A stretch of 33,815 nt of DNA, taken from Corallococcus sp. GTDB taxonomy: Bacteria; Bacillota; Clostridia; Christensenellales; CAG-314. Of this stretch, positions 1 through 7,244 are shown piece after piece. The notes under the pieces were generated by a model. That model was given only the letters and a program-made list of their open reading frames with translations, had not been told where the DNA came from and ran no database searches. Location: contig JAMPAB010000013.1 of the NCBI GenBank assembly GCA_023667435.1, forward strand, positions 1 through 33,815, written 5' to 3'. The position numbers and the translations under genes are program-made. Each line of letters opens with the position of its first letter. The stretch's first letter is position 1.

Positions 1-1
1 T

Positions 2-85
2 ATCGAAATTCCGCAAAGCGAAATAATCAAAGAGAATTTCAACTCAGTAATCGCGTTAAAAGAAATGTGCGACAAATTGGCGTAA
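2..85 (+). CDS. acyl carrier protein, C-terminal fragment (runs off left edge)
   Basis: The last 28 codons of an ORF enter from the left edge and stop with TAA at 83-85. The peptide includes IEIPQSEIIKENF and ends in MCDKLA. It matches the last helix region of acyl or D-alanyl carrier proteins, where an I-x-I-P-x-x-x segment is followed by ENF and a short amphipathic helix. The phosphopantetheine-bearing serine would lie outside the window and cannot be checked. The stop is 10 bases before the MBOAT start, so the genes are probably co-transcribed. A carrier protein next to an MBOAT acyltransferase and an SGNH protein is the expected donor in a Dlt-like pathway. The call rests on a short fragment plus context; the missing upstream gene is inferred to be an AMP-forming acyl or amino-acid ligase. 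Confidence 0.6.
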   Translation: MEIPQSEIIKENFNSVIALKEMCDKLA

Positions 86-95
86 AAGGTTAGTA

Positions 96-1721
96 ATGGA
101 CGAGTCGATATTCAGTTTGCTTTTTAACCGATTTCCCAAAAGCGTTTCGTTTTTCAGTGTTACGTTTGCGGTTTTCTGCTGCGTAAGTTTAATAATTTAT
201 TGGGCGTTGCCAAGTCGGCATCGCTACAAAGCGTTGCTTGTAAGCAGCGTCGTTTTTTACCTGTTTTTTCCGTGGTGGTTCGCTCTATTCCTGCTGTTCT
301 CGACCGTAACGTCGTATTTTATAGCTCGCGCCATTACGAAAATAGACCGCAGTCAAAAGGTCTACCTCGAAAACAACAAGGACTTAACTTCGGACGAGAA
401 AAAAGCATTTAAGGCAAAAAATAAAAAGAAGAAAAAAGGACTGATGATTGTAGGAATTCTGTCGGTTCTTATTCTTCTTGTCGTTATGAAGTATACCGAC
501 TTTATTATCGACAATATCAACGGCATATCTTCGTGGTTCGGCGCAAACAAAATCGAACATCTCAATCTCATACTTCCGCTGGGTATTTCATTTTATACGT
601 TTCAAATCATCGGCTATTTGGCGGACGTTTACTGGTCCAAATACGAAGCGGAGAGTAATTTTTTAAGATACTGTTTATTTATCGTATTTTTCCCGAAAAT
701 CATGCAGGGACCAATCATTCGTTATAACGAAATGAAGGACGAACTGTTCGCGGACAAGAAATTCGATTACACTACTTTTACCGACGGATTAAAACGATTG
801 GCGTACGGCTTTTTCAAAAAAATCGTAATTGCCGATTGCCTGTCGGTATTCGTAAACTGGGCGTTTGACAACGTCGCAGGTCTTTCGGGCTCTACTGCGT
901 TTTGCGCGCTGATCGCGTATATGATACAGGATTATTGCGACTTTTCGGGATACATGGACATTACAATTGGTATCGCTATGTGTTTCGGAATCAAAATGCC
1001 CGAGAATTTTTGCCGACCGTATTTTGCGCGGACGATACCCGAATATTGGCGCCGTTGGCATATAACGTTGGGAACATGGTTTAAGGACTATATTTTCTAT
1101 CCGATTTCTATGTCGAAATTCAGTCGCAAGTTAGGCGGCGTTTCAAAGAAAATATTCGGACCGAGCGGCAAGGTAGTCCCCGCGATTTTCGGACTAGTTA
1201 TCGTATGGTTTTCGACGGGACTTTGGCACGGCGCAAGTTGGAATTACGTTTTGTGGGGAATGTATTACGGTTTGATTATTATATTAGGCATTGCCTTCGA
1301 ACCGCTGTTTGCCAAAATCAAAGCGAAATTGCATATCGATACCGAACGCCCCGCGTTTAGAATTTTTCAACACGTCAGGACGATTTTGCTGCTAATGATA
1401 GGCAGGGTGTTATTTATGTCCAATTCTGTTCCCGACGCAATTATGTTTATAGGCAGAATATTTACTTCGTGGAATAATTTCGATTGCTCGGTAATCGGCA
1501 ACGAAGTGTCGCTGTGCGTTTCTATGGGTATGTTTGCAATCGTTCTTGTCGTAGATATCATTCAGGAACGCCGTCCCGACAATTCTTTCTGCGATAAGTT
1601 GGCAAAGAGGCGCTTGCCCGTCAGGTGGTCGATGTATCTGTTGTTGATTGCCGTAATTATAGTATTCGGCTTCTACGGTACGGGGTTGCCCGTCGTCGAA
1701 TTCGGCTACGTGCATTTTTAG
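96..1721 (+). CDS. MBOAT family membrane O-acyltransferase (AlgI/DltB-like)
   Basis: This 541-residue polytopic membrane protein belongs to the membrane-bound O-acyltransferase family, which moves acyl groups across the membrane onto extracellular polymers. Visible signatures are the GISFYTFQIIGYLADVY segment, the FFPKIMQGPIIRY segment typical of AlgI, PEYWRRWHITLGTWFKDYIF (His about residue 322), and GLWHGASWNYVLWG with the presumed catalytic His near residue 378. Many hydrophobic segments span the protein. A lysine-rich cytoplasmic-looking loop lies near residues 100-115. Length is ordinary for AlgI/DltB. The start is the first in-frame ATG 10 bases after the carrier-protein stop; the ribosome binding site is weak (AAGG). 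The SGNH gene follows 13 bases downstream. The acyl group and acceptor (teichoic acid, exopolysaccharide or peptidoglycan) cannot be told from sequence. Confidence 0.9.
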   Translation: MDESIFSLLFNRFPKSVSFFSVTFAVFCCVSLIIYWALPSRHRYKALLVSSVVFYLFFPWWFALFLLFSTVTSYFIARAITKIDRSQKVYLENNKDLTSDEKKAFKAKNKKKKKGLMIVGILSVLILLVVMKYTDFIIDNINGISSWFGANKIEHLNLILPLGISFYTFQIIGYLADVYWSKYEAESNFLRYCLFIVFFPKIMQGPIIRYNEMKDELFADKKFDYTTFTDGLKRLAYGFFKKIVIADCLSVFVNWAFDNVAGLSGSTAFCALIAYMIQDYCDFSGYMDITIGIAMCFGIKMPENFCRPYFARTIPEYWRRWHITLGTWFKDYIFYPISMSKFSRKLGGVSKKIFGPSGKVVPAIFGLVIVWFSTGLWHGASWNYVLWGMYYGLIIILGIAFEPLFAKIKAKLHIDTERPAFRIFQHVRTILLLMIGRVLFMSNSVPDAIMFIGRIFTSWNNFDCSVIGNEVSLCVSMGMFAIVLVVDIIQERRPDNSFCDKLAKRRLPVRWSMYLLLIAVIIVFGFYGTGLPVVEFGYVHF

Positions 1722-1734
1722 TAAGGAGATTGTT

Positions 1735-2769
1735 ATGACGAAGAAACAAGTTGTAAAAACAAGTATATTTGCGTTAATTCTCGTTGCGATTGTTTTGTGC
1801 ATGTCGTTGATTAAGGTGCGTAATTATTCCGTAGACGAATTCTACTCGCAAGACGAAAACACGATTGACGTACTGACTATCGGTCCGTCTACTGTACAGC
1901 GCGGCTACGTTCCCGGCATCGCTTGGGGCGAATACGGCTATACGGCTTATAATTGGGGACAAACGCTTATTCACATCGAATCCGTCAAGATTATGCTCGA
2001 CGAATTTGTCAAAACGCAAAACCCAAAACTCGTCTTCATAGATATCTATCCGCTCAGTTACCGTTCGTACGATACTTACACAAACAGGTTACAGTGGTTT
2101 ATCGAGAGAATGCCCGAAGGCGAAAGCAGAGATTTTTACGCCGAGAAATACAGCGATATTTGCACTCTGTCGGAACCTGTAGTCAATTTGTGGGAAAAAC
2201 ATAATGTATGGCGCGACGTCGCCGTTTTGGAAAAATCCGAAAATTTCAACGGGTTTTTGCCCGGTAAAAAAGATAAGACTCTTGTGATCAAGCAGAAAGA
2301 AATAATGCAAAAGAAAGACGCAAATGCCGACGGCGTTCGCCCGCTAAGCGACTACAATCGGAATAATATCGTCGAGATATTAGATAAGTGCAAAGAAATC
2401 AATTCCGCTTACGGAACCGAATTTTTGTTCGGCATAATGCCGCGCTTTTATCTTTACGACGGTAAAGATACCGACGGCGATATTATCAACGGCGTCGCCA
2501 CGCTTGAAAAATACTGTATGCCGTTAATTGTCGAAGCGGGATTCGACTATATAAATTTTTGCGACGAAGATTCTCTCGATCTGAATCCCGAAACCGATAT
2601 GTACGACAGAGATCACTTAAACAAAGCGGGCGCGCTTAAATTTACCAGATATTTCAGCGAATATATAAAAAAAGAATACGGCGTTTACCGTCCAACGCAC
2701 GGCGACTCTACAACGGCTCAGTACGATAAACTGTACTTGCATTCCAAGCATTATTTCGGTTTGGATTAA
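1735..2769 (+). CDS. membrane-anchored SGNH/DltD-like acyltransfer partner
   Basis: This 344-residue protein has one N-terminal membrane segment (about residues 9-26) and then an extracellular domain. TIGPSTVQRG near residues 48-57 resembles the SGNH block I serine motif, with Ser52 as candidate nucleophile. DRDHLN at 291-296 resembles the block V Asp-x-x-His motif, so a Ser/Asp/His triad is plausible. IDIYPLSYRS lies between them. In Dlt and alginate systems a DltD/AlgJ/AlgX protein of this type completes acyl transfer outside the cell after the MBOAT step. The gene follows the MBOAT by 13 bases and has a clear AAGGAG site. It is not a close match to any DltD I can recall, so the family assignment rests on motifs, topology and neighbourhood. 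Confidence 0.65.
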   Translation: MTKKQVVKTSIFALILVAIVLCMSLIKVRNYSVDEFYSQDENTIDVLTIGPSTVQRGYVPGIAWGEYGYTAYNWGQTLIHIESVKIMLDEFVKTQNPKLVFIDIYPLSYRSYDTYTNRLQWFIERMPEGESRDFYAEKYSDICTLSEPVVNLWEKHNVWRDVAVLEKSENFNGFLPGKKDKTLVIKQKEIMQKKDANADGVRPLSDYNRNNIVEILDKCKEINSAYGTEFLFGIMPRFYLYDGKDTDGDIINGVATLEKYCMPLIVEAGFDYINFCDEDSLDLNPETDMYDRDHLNKAGALKFTRYFSEYIKKEYGVYRPTHGDSTTAQYDKLYLHSKHYFGLD

Positions 2770-2836
2770 GTAAAGTTTCCGCGTATTCCGACGTTTTGCG
2801 TTTCGCCGAGCAGACGGCAAAAACTCGCATACGACG

Positions 2837-2929
2837 GGTGCTGCGTTAGCCATACAGAGTCGAACCTGCAAGGTTTTGACTACCGTATGGATAAAAGTTG
2901 AATTTTTCGGCTGCCGCGTTAATCCATAC
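2837..2929. repeat. imperfect direct repeat pair with embedded hairpin
   Basis: GGTGCTGCGTTAGCCATAC (2837-2855) recurs in altered form at 2909-2929 (GG, CTGCCGCGTTAAT, CCATAC). From the first copy a hairpin extends over 2850-2890: CCATAC pairs with GTATGG, and inside it AGTCGAACCT pairs with AGGTTTTGACT around a 3-base loop, with one bulge. Seen from the minus strand the hairpin contains GGTTCGACTC, a tRNA T-loop-like sequence, but no complete tRNA folds here. No U-tract follows. Function is unknown. Confidence 0.45.
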
Positions 2930-2979
2930 GTCGTGTTAGTTTATTTCCTACGCATTTGATATTCCGCAAAACTGATATC

Positions 2980-2999
2980 ATACCGATAATACTCGGTAT
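2980..2999. repeat. 20-bp palindrome
   Basis: ATACCGA (2980-2986) and TCGGTAT (2993-2999) form a perfect 7-bp inverted repeat around TAATAC. It lies about 170-220 bases before the candidate promoters of the lipoprotein gene. It could be an operator or a chance hairpin. It lacks a U-tract, so a terminator role is unlikely. Confidence 0.3.
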
Positions 3000-3164
3000 A
3001 AACGCATAAATAGAATTTAAAATCGATAAATTTTTTCTTCCGTTTTTAGGTTATTTTTTATCGGATTTATGCCTGCCCCGTAAGCTTGCAAACCGTCACA
3101 TTACGACACGTCCGCGCTTCTCTGCCTGCATTGCCGTTCGCGCGGCAAATATCTTACGGAAATA

Positions 3165-3195
3165 TTGTCGTAATATATATTATTAACTATATAAT
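3165..3195 (+). promoter_or_regulatory. candidate upstream promoter of the BspA-like gene
   Basis: TTGTCG (3165-3170), a 19-base gap and a perfect TATAAT (3190-3195). The spacer is longer than the usual 17 and the -35 is imperfect, so this is a moderate sigma-A candidate. Its -10 ends two bases before the -35 of the second candidate, so the two promoters would compete or act in tandem. Confidence 0.35.
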
Positions 3196-3197
3196 AC

Positions 3198-3224
3198 TTG
3201 ACAGCACCCCCCCCCCGTTATGAT
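3198..3224 (+). promoter_or_regulatory. candidate promoter with a C10 tract in the spacer
   Basis: A perfect TTGACA (3198-3203) is followed by GCA, ten consecutive C residues (3207-3216), GT and TATGAT (3219-3224). The spacer is 15 bases with this -10, 18 if GATAAA (3222-3227) is used, or 20 with TAAAAT (3224-3229). The C tract therefore sets the -35 to -10 distance. Homopolymers in this position are a known slipped-strand switch for surface genes in other bacteria. The AGGAGG and ATG of the lipoprotein gene lie 60-75 bases downstream. Confidence 0.5.
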
Positions 3225-3295
3225 AAAATATTTTTTACTCTATAAAGTTATTTTTGGAGCAAATTTTACCCGTAAATACGGGGACAGGAGGAAAT

Positions 3296-6200
3296 ATGAA
3301 GAACAAATTACTACTTATTCTTGCTCTGCTGGCAATCGTTTGTCTGTCGGCGGGAGTATTAGTCGCTTGCAACACACGCGCGGACGACGATTCCAAAGTC
3401 GATTTCGCCGAAGGCGACTACATCATAGACAACAAAGACGTGGAATACACCGTCACGCCCGTAGGCGACAGTTATACCTACACGGGCAAACTGTACAAGA
3501 TCAACTATCTTGTAAAAGACGGCAGTAAATCCTACATAATGTTAAGCGGCGAAAAGCTTAACGAAATGGCAATCGTCGGTTACAAAGGAGAAGTTAAATC
3601 TCTTTCCGTAAGCGACATCGAAAAAGGCGTAAAAGTAAACAAAAAACCGATTTCGATAAACGCCATTGCCGACAATGCGTTTTACGGCTGCACAAGTTTG
3701 ACTTCCGCCGACCTTACGAAGAGCAATATGTCTTTGGCGTTTACCGTAGGCAAAAACGCGTTCAGCAGATGCACGGAGCTGGAAACGGTAACGCTGCCCG
3801 ACAAAATCTACACGGTCGGCAACAGCATCGGAGAGCATGCGTTCAGTTACTGCCCGTCGCTTACGAGCGTCACCGTTACCGACAGTTTCAACGATCTGGG
3901 CGCTTATGCCTTCTACGGCTGCACTTCTCTGCCGAGCATTACGTTGCCCGACAGCATCAAGGTAATCAAAAACAGCACTTTTGCCAAATGCTCCGAGTTG
4001 GAAACTTTCAGCGGCGCTACCAAATTGCAAAGTATTCAGGAGTCCGCATTCGAAGAAACTGCCATTTCCGATTTTAACCTTGCGCAATACGACAAACTCG
4101 TCTACATAGGAAACCGCGCTTTCCGCTCCACAGAATTTACAAGCGTGACCGTTCCCGACAGCGTAACGTATATCGGAACGCAGGCATTCTACAACCTTCG
4201 CGAACTGAGAAGCGTCACACTGCCCTATATGGGCAACACCGTCAGCGGAAACGGCTGGACGTTCCGCTCCGAATTCGGAACGATTTCGGACAACCTTATG
4301 AAAGACCGTTCCGTAAAAGTTACGATTAAAGTTGCGGCGCAAATTCCCGCAAACGCTTTTGCAAACTGCGTTGACATAAGTTCATTAACAATCAACGCCC
4401 TCGCCGAAGACGATACGTACACAATATACGACGCGGACGGCGTTTCGTTCTCCACCATCGACGTTGTCTCCTCTACCGAAGTAGGAACGAGAGCTTTTGC
4501 GAATTGCGAGAATATGACTTCGGCAACGTTGCCCGAAGGAATTACGGAAATAGGCAGCTACGCTTTCGACGGCTGCGTTGCGTTGAAAAACACGACGTTC
4601 CCGCAAAGTCTTGAAACCATAGGAAGCTACGCTTACAGAGATACGGCTCTTACAACGGTAACGTTGCAAGACAACGTCGAAAGCATCGGTTCCGAAGCGT
4701 TTGAAAACTGCAGACTGACGGAGATATCGCTCAACAGAAATTTGAAAGAAATCGGTTACAGAGCATTCTTCGGATGCGCAAATCTTACAAGCTTTACCGT
4801 TCCCGAACGCGCAACAAAAATCGGCCGCGAAATTTTGGGCGACTGCGTAAGTCTCGAATCGCTTACAATCGACAGCTACAACTATATCGACCGTCCGACC
4901 GTATCCGACGGCGACGACGATGACGACGATTACACTACTACAAACGCGACGTTCGCTTACAAACCTTTGAGCAGTATGTTTTCCTCGTATACGGAATACG
5001 ACTATTTGACAAACAGACTTTACGCGGCGCAATACAGCGCAAGCACAAGCGCTTACGTTTATCTGCCCTGCTCGCTTACGACCGTAACGCTTAACGGCGT
5101 CGATCGGGTTGCCGCAAGCGCGTTCAGAGGTTGGGAACAACTTGAAAACGTTGAACTGAATTTTGTAGACGAAGAAATGTACATCGGTTTCGATACGTAT
5201 CCCATAAGCATTTGCGATTACGCGTTTTACGATTGTAAAAATCTCGAAACGTTGACTCTTACAAACGGCGATAACGTAGTAAAAATAGGAAGCCGCGCGT
5301 TTGAAAACTGCGAAAAATTCGACGCGGATGAATTGGTTAAATTCGACGGACTGAAAGAAATCAGTTACAGAGCGTTTGCGAATTCGGGACTTACGGGTTC
5401 GGTAACGCTGCCCGACACTTTGGCGGCTATCGGCACGGAAATCTTCTACGACTGCAACGGCATAACTTCGTTGACGTTCGAAGACTACGACTACACTTTC
5501 AATAACTCTTACAGCGTTGACTTTACAACCTACAACGGAATTATAGCGGCGTTGTTCGGCACAAGCTTAACAAACAGTCACGATATCCAAACGTACTACG
5601 TATCGGTATCGTCGGGATCGGGTTCGACGTACTTAGTCCCCAAATCTTTGATTGAAATTTCTCTACTCGACACAACCAGCGTTCCCGCTTACGCGCTGAA
5701 CAATATGTCCTGCATCGAAACGCTTACGATAAGCAGCGATACTTCGTCTACGCAGACAACCGTTGCGCAAACGTCATTGCGCGGACTTACGTCTCTTACG
5801 ACGTTGAATTACAATATTCCGTCGAAATATCTTACGGACTATTCTTATTGCGGAATATTAAACGGCGCGACAAATCTTGCTGCTGTAAACTTGTCGCTGT
5901 CCACTTCATACTCAAGCACAAGCTATTACCTTGCAACGCTGTTTACGACAAGCGGATTGGCAAGCAGCAACAGCTCGTTGCCCGCAAGTCTTAAAACGGT
6001 AAACCTGATTGCGCCCAACAGTTCTTCCTACTATTCCAATGCGTACGTTCCCGCAAGATTGCTTTACAATGCAAGTCGCGTCAATGAAATCACTTTTGAA
6101 AACGCAGGAAAAATCGTATCTATCGGAGAAAACGCATTTACGAATACTGCGATTCTCCGCACGATTCATACCCTCGAAGTAGTTACGGTAACCCCTGCCG

Positions 6201-6868
6201 AAGACGGCGAATCGGAACCCGAAACAACTACAACCACCTACACCACGTACACTTACAACGGTTGGATTTTGTCCGCAACGGGCGAAAACAATGCATACTA
6301 TATCCCCGACGGAGTCGTAGGCGTTGTAGACGGAGCATTGCAGACGTTCGATACGCTGTACACAAACTTGTCCGTCTCGGAACTTAACGACATAAAATCA
6401 CTTTCGGTAAACGATGAAGAAATCGTAGTAGCAATCGAAGAAGGTTGGACCGCAACAAGCGAAGATGAAGAACCGACTGATACGTTTGAAGTAATCACGC
6501 AAAACGACAGCACTTACCCGTTTACGGTAACGACAAGCGGCGGAACTGTTTACTCTATTACTTCAACAAACAAAGTCAGCAATTCAACATCGACATACAG
6601 AATTACAGCAGTAGGAAACGGTACAATCTCGTTCAACTATACCGCAAGTTCGGAATCAGGCTGTGACAGACTTATCGTGACGCATTACAGCTCGACAGGG
6701 ACGATAATCGGTACCGTGCTTACAAAAAGCGGTACGGATTACGGCTCGACAAGCTATGAGATGAGCGACGGCGATTATCTGACTATTGTATATTCCAAAG
6801 ACGGCTCGATTGACCGCAACGACGATTGCATTTATATCACGAACATAACTATCACTGCCGCGCAATAA
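3296..6868 (+). CDS. BspA-like leucine-rich-repeat surface lipoprotein
   Basis: This 1190-residue secreted protein begins with a lipoprotein signal peptide: MKNK, a hydrophobic stretch, and lipobox LVAC with the lipidated Cys at residue 25. The ATG at 3296 is chosen over an earlier in-frame ATG at 3254 because AGGAGGA sits at 3286-3292 and the signal peptide starts here. From about residue 125 to 1000 it carries many BspA/LRR_5 repeats of the form AFxxCxxLxxxxLPxxIxxIG, for example GSYAFDGCVALKNTTFPQSL. An Asp-rich insertion (SDGDDDDDDYTTT) interrupts the array near residue 540, and threonine/serine-rich linkers follow later. After about residue 1060 comes a non-repeat beta-rich domain ending in DRNDDCIYITNITI. 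BspA-type proteins often mediate adhesion or host interaction; that role is inferred. The gene stands alone with its own promoters and terminator. Confidence 0.88.
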   Translation: MKNKLLLILALLAIVCLSAGVLVACNTRADDDSKVDFAEGDYIIDNKDVEYTVTPVGDSYTYTGKLYKINYLVKDGSKSYIMLSGEKLNEMAIVGYKGEVKSLSVSDIEKGVKVNKKPISINAIADNAFYGCTSLTSADLTKSNMSLAFTVGKNAFSRCTELETVTLPDKIYTVGNSIGEHAFSYCPSLTSVTVTDSFNDLGAYAFYGCTSLPSITLPDSIKVIKNSTFAKCSELETFSGATKLQSIQESAFEETAISDFNLAQYDKLVYIGNRAFRSTEFTSVTVPDSVTYIGTQAFYNLRELRSVTLPYMGNTVSGNGWTFRSEFGTISDNLMKDRSVKVTIKVAAQIPANAFANCVDISSLTINALAEDDTYTIYDADGVSFSTIDVVSSTEVGTRAFANCENMTSATLPEGITEIGSYAFDGCVALKNTTFPQSLETIGSYAYRDTALTTVTLQDNVESIGSEAFENCRLTEISLNRNLKEIGYRAFFGCANLTSFTVPERATKIGREILGDCVSLESLTIDSYNYIDRPTVSDGDDDDDDYTTTNATFAYKPLSSMFSSYTEYDYLTNRLYAAQYSASTSAYVYLPCSLTTVTLNGVDRVAASAFRGWEQLENVELNFVDEEMYIGFDTYPISICDYAFYDCKNLETLTLTNGDNVVKIGSRAFENCEKFDADELVKFDGLKEISYRAFANSGLTGSVTLPDTLAAIGTEIFYDCNGITSLTFEDYDYTFNNSYSVDFTTYNGIIAALFGTSLTNSHDIQTYYVSVSSGSGSTYLVPKSLIEISLLDTTSVPAYALNNMSCIETLTISSDTSSTQTTVAQTSLRGLTSLTTLNYNIPSKYLTDYSYCGILNGATNLAAVNLSLSTSYSSTSYYLATLFTTSGLASSNSSLPASLKTVNLIAPNSSSYYSNAYVPARLLYNASRVNEITFENAGKIVSIGENAFTNTAILRTIHTLEVVTVTPAEDGESEPETTTTTYTTYTYNGWILSATGENNAYYIPDGVVGVVDGALQTFDTLYTNLSVSELNDIKSLSVNDEEIVVAIEEGWTATSEDEEPTDTFEVITQNDSTYPFTVTTSGGTVYSITSTNKVSNSTSTYRITAVGNGTISFNYTASSESGCDRLIVTHYSSTGTIIGTVLTKSGTDYGSTSYEMSDGDYLTIVYSKDGSIDRNDDCIYITNITITAAQ

Positions 6869-6965
6869 CCCGACTGCGTACGTCTAAAAAGTTTTAAGAC
6901 CGTCGAAACAGACAATGCAGAACGGCCAGTCAGACGACTTTCAAAACCGCAATGCAATATAAAGC

Positions 6966-7000
6966 ATCAACCCCACCGTTTAAATTTCGATGGGGTTGAT
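6966..7000. terminator. strong hairpin downstream of the lipoprotein gene
   Basis: ATCAACCCCA (6966-6975) pairs perfectly over 10 bp with TGGGGTTGAT (6991-7000) around a 15-base loop, about 100 bases after the lipoprotein stop. The following bases (TGTATAAT) are not a proper U-tract, so it may protect or process the mRNA 3' end rather than terminate alone. A better terminator follows at once. Confidence 0.5.
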
Positions 7001-7012
7001 TGTATAATACAA

Positions 7013-7055
7013 GGGCTGCCGCAAGCTTTATTACTTGCCACAGTCCTTTGTTTTG
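7013..7055 (+). terminator. intrinsic terminator of the BspA-like gene
   Basis: GGGCTG and GCAAG (7013-7025) pair with CTTGC and CAGTCC (7034-7046), with a two-base internal mismatch and an 8-base loop. TTTGTTTTG follows immediately. This is a normal rho-independent terminator shape for rightward transcription. Confidence 0.65.
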
Positions 7056-7199
7056 TAAAGTAATGAATTAAATAAGGAATGTTCGGCGGCAATTATCGGA
7101 AATTTCATCTGATTTACATAACCGTCTGATTTCGAGCATAACTTTTGTCCTTTAAGCGCATTAAATGACAAATACCTGCTTTATGTACAGTACAGGTAA
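7056..7199. other. intergenic gap, nothing recognised
   Basis: This is the rest of the 376-base gene-free interval between the convergent lipoprotein and fakA genes. It contains no ORF with a ribosome binding site and no further hairpin of note. Confidence 0.5.
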
Positions 7200-7227
7200 C
7201 AAAAATCCGCGCCTTAACGACGCGGAT
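7200..7227 (-). terminator. intrinsic terminator of the Asp23-fakA transcript
   Basis: On the minus strand ATCCGCG pairs with CGCGGAT (7-bp stem, 9-base loop, 7205-7227) and is followed by a run of T. It lies just past the fakA stop codon, as expected. Confidence 0.75.
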
Positions 7228-7244
7228 GGAATTGCCGTATTTAA

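Larger units (their letters stand above)
2770..3164 (+). other. intergenic region without a credible gene
   Basis: Between the SGNH stop and the promoters of the lipoprotein gene there is no ORF with a plausible ribosome binding site on either strand. The stretch holds an imperfect direct repeat with an embedded hairpin (2837-2929) and a short palindrome (2980-2999). No U-tract follows either hairpin, so I do not see a convincing intrinsic terminator for the acylation operon. Confidence 0.5.

Noticed and set aside
2850..2890. Possible tRNA gene on the minus strand (GGTTCGACTC within a 7-bp acceptor-like stem)
   Set aside because: The T-arm stem does not pair properly and there is no room for D and anticodon arms between the acceptor halves.
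3254..3295. Upstream in-frame start for the BspA-like lipoprotein
   Set aside because: It would bury the signal peptide behind 14 polar residues and has no good ribosome site, whereas AGGAGG is ideally placed before 3296.
3542..5140. Two long antisense ORFs (266 and 251 codons) opposite the lipoprotein gene
   Set aside because: They are mirror images of the LRR codon pattern, rich in repeated basic segments, with no ribosome site and no recognisable fold.
3650..6200. Repetitive DNA in the lipoprotein gene as a CRISPR-like or tandem DNA repeat
   Set aside because: The periodicity is at protein level (degenerate LRR units), with no identical DNA repeats or uniform spacers.
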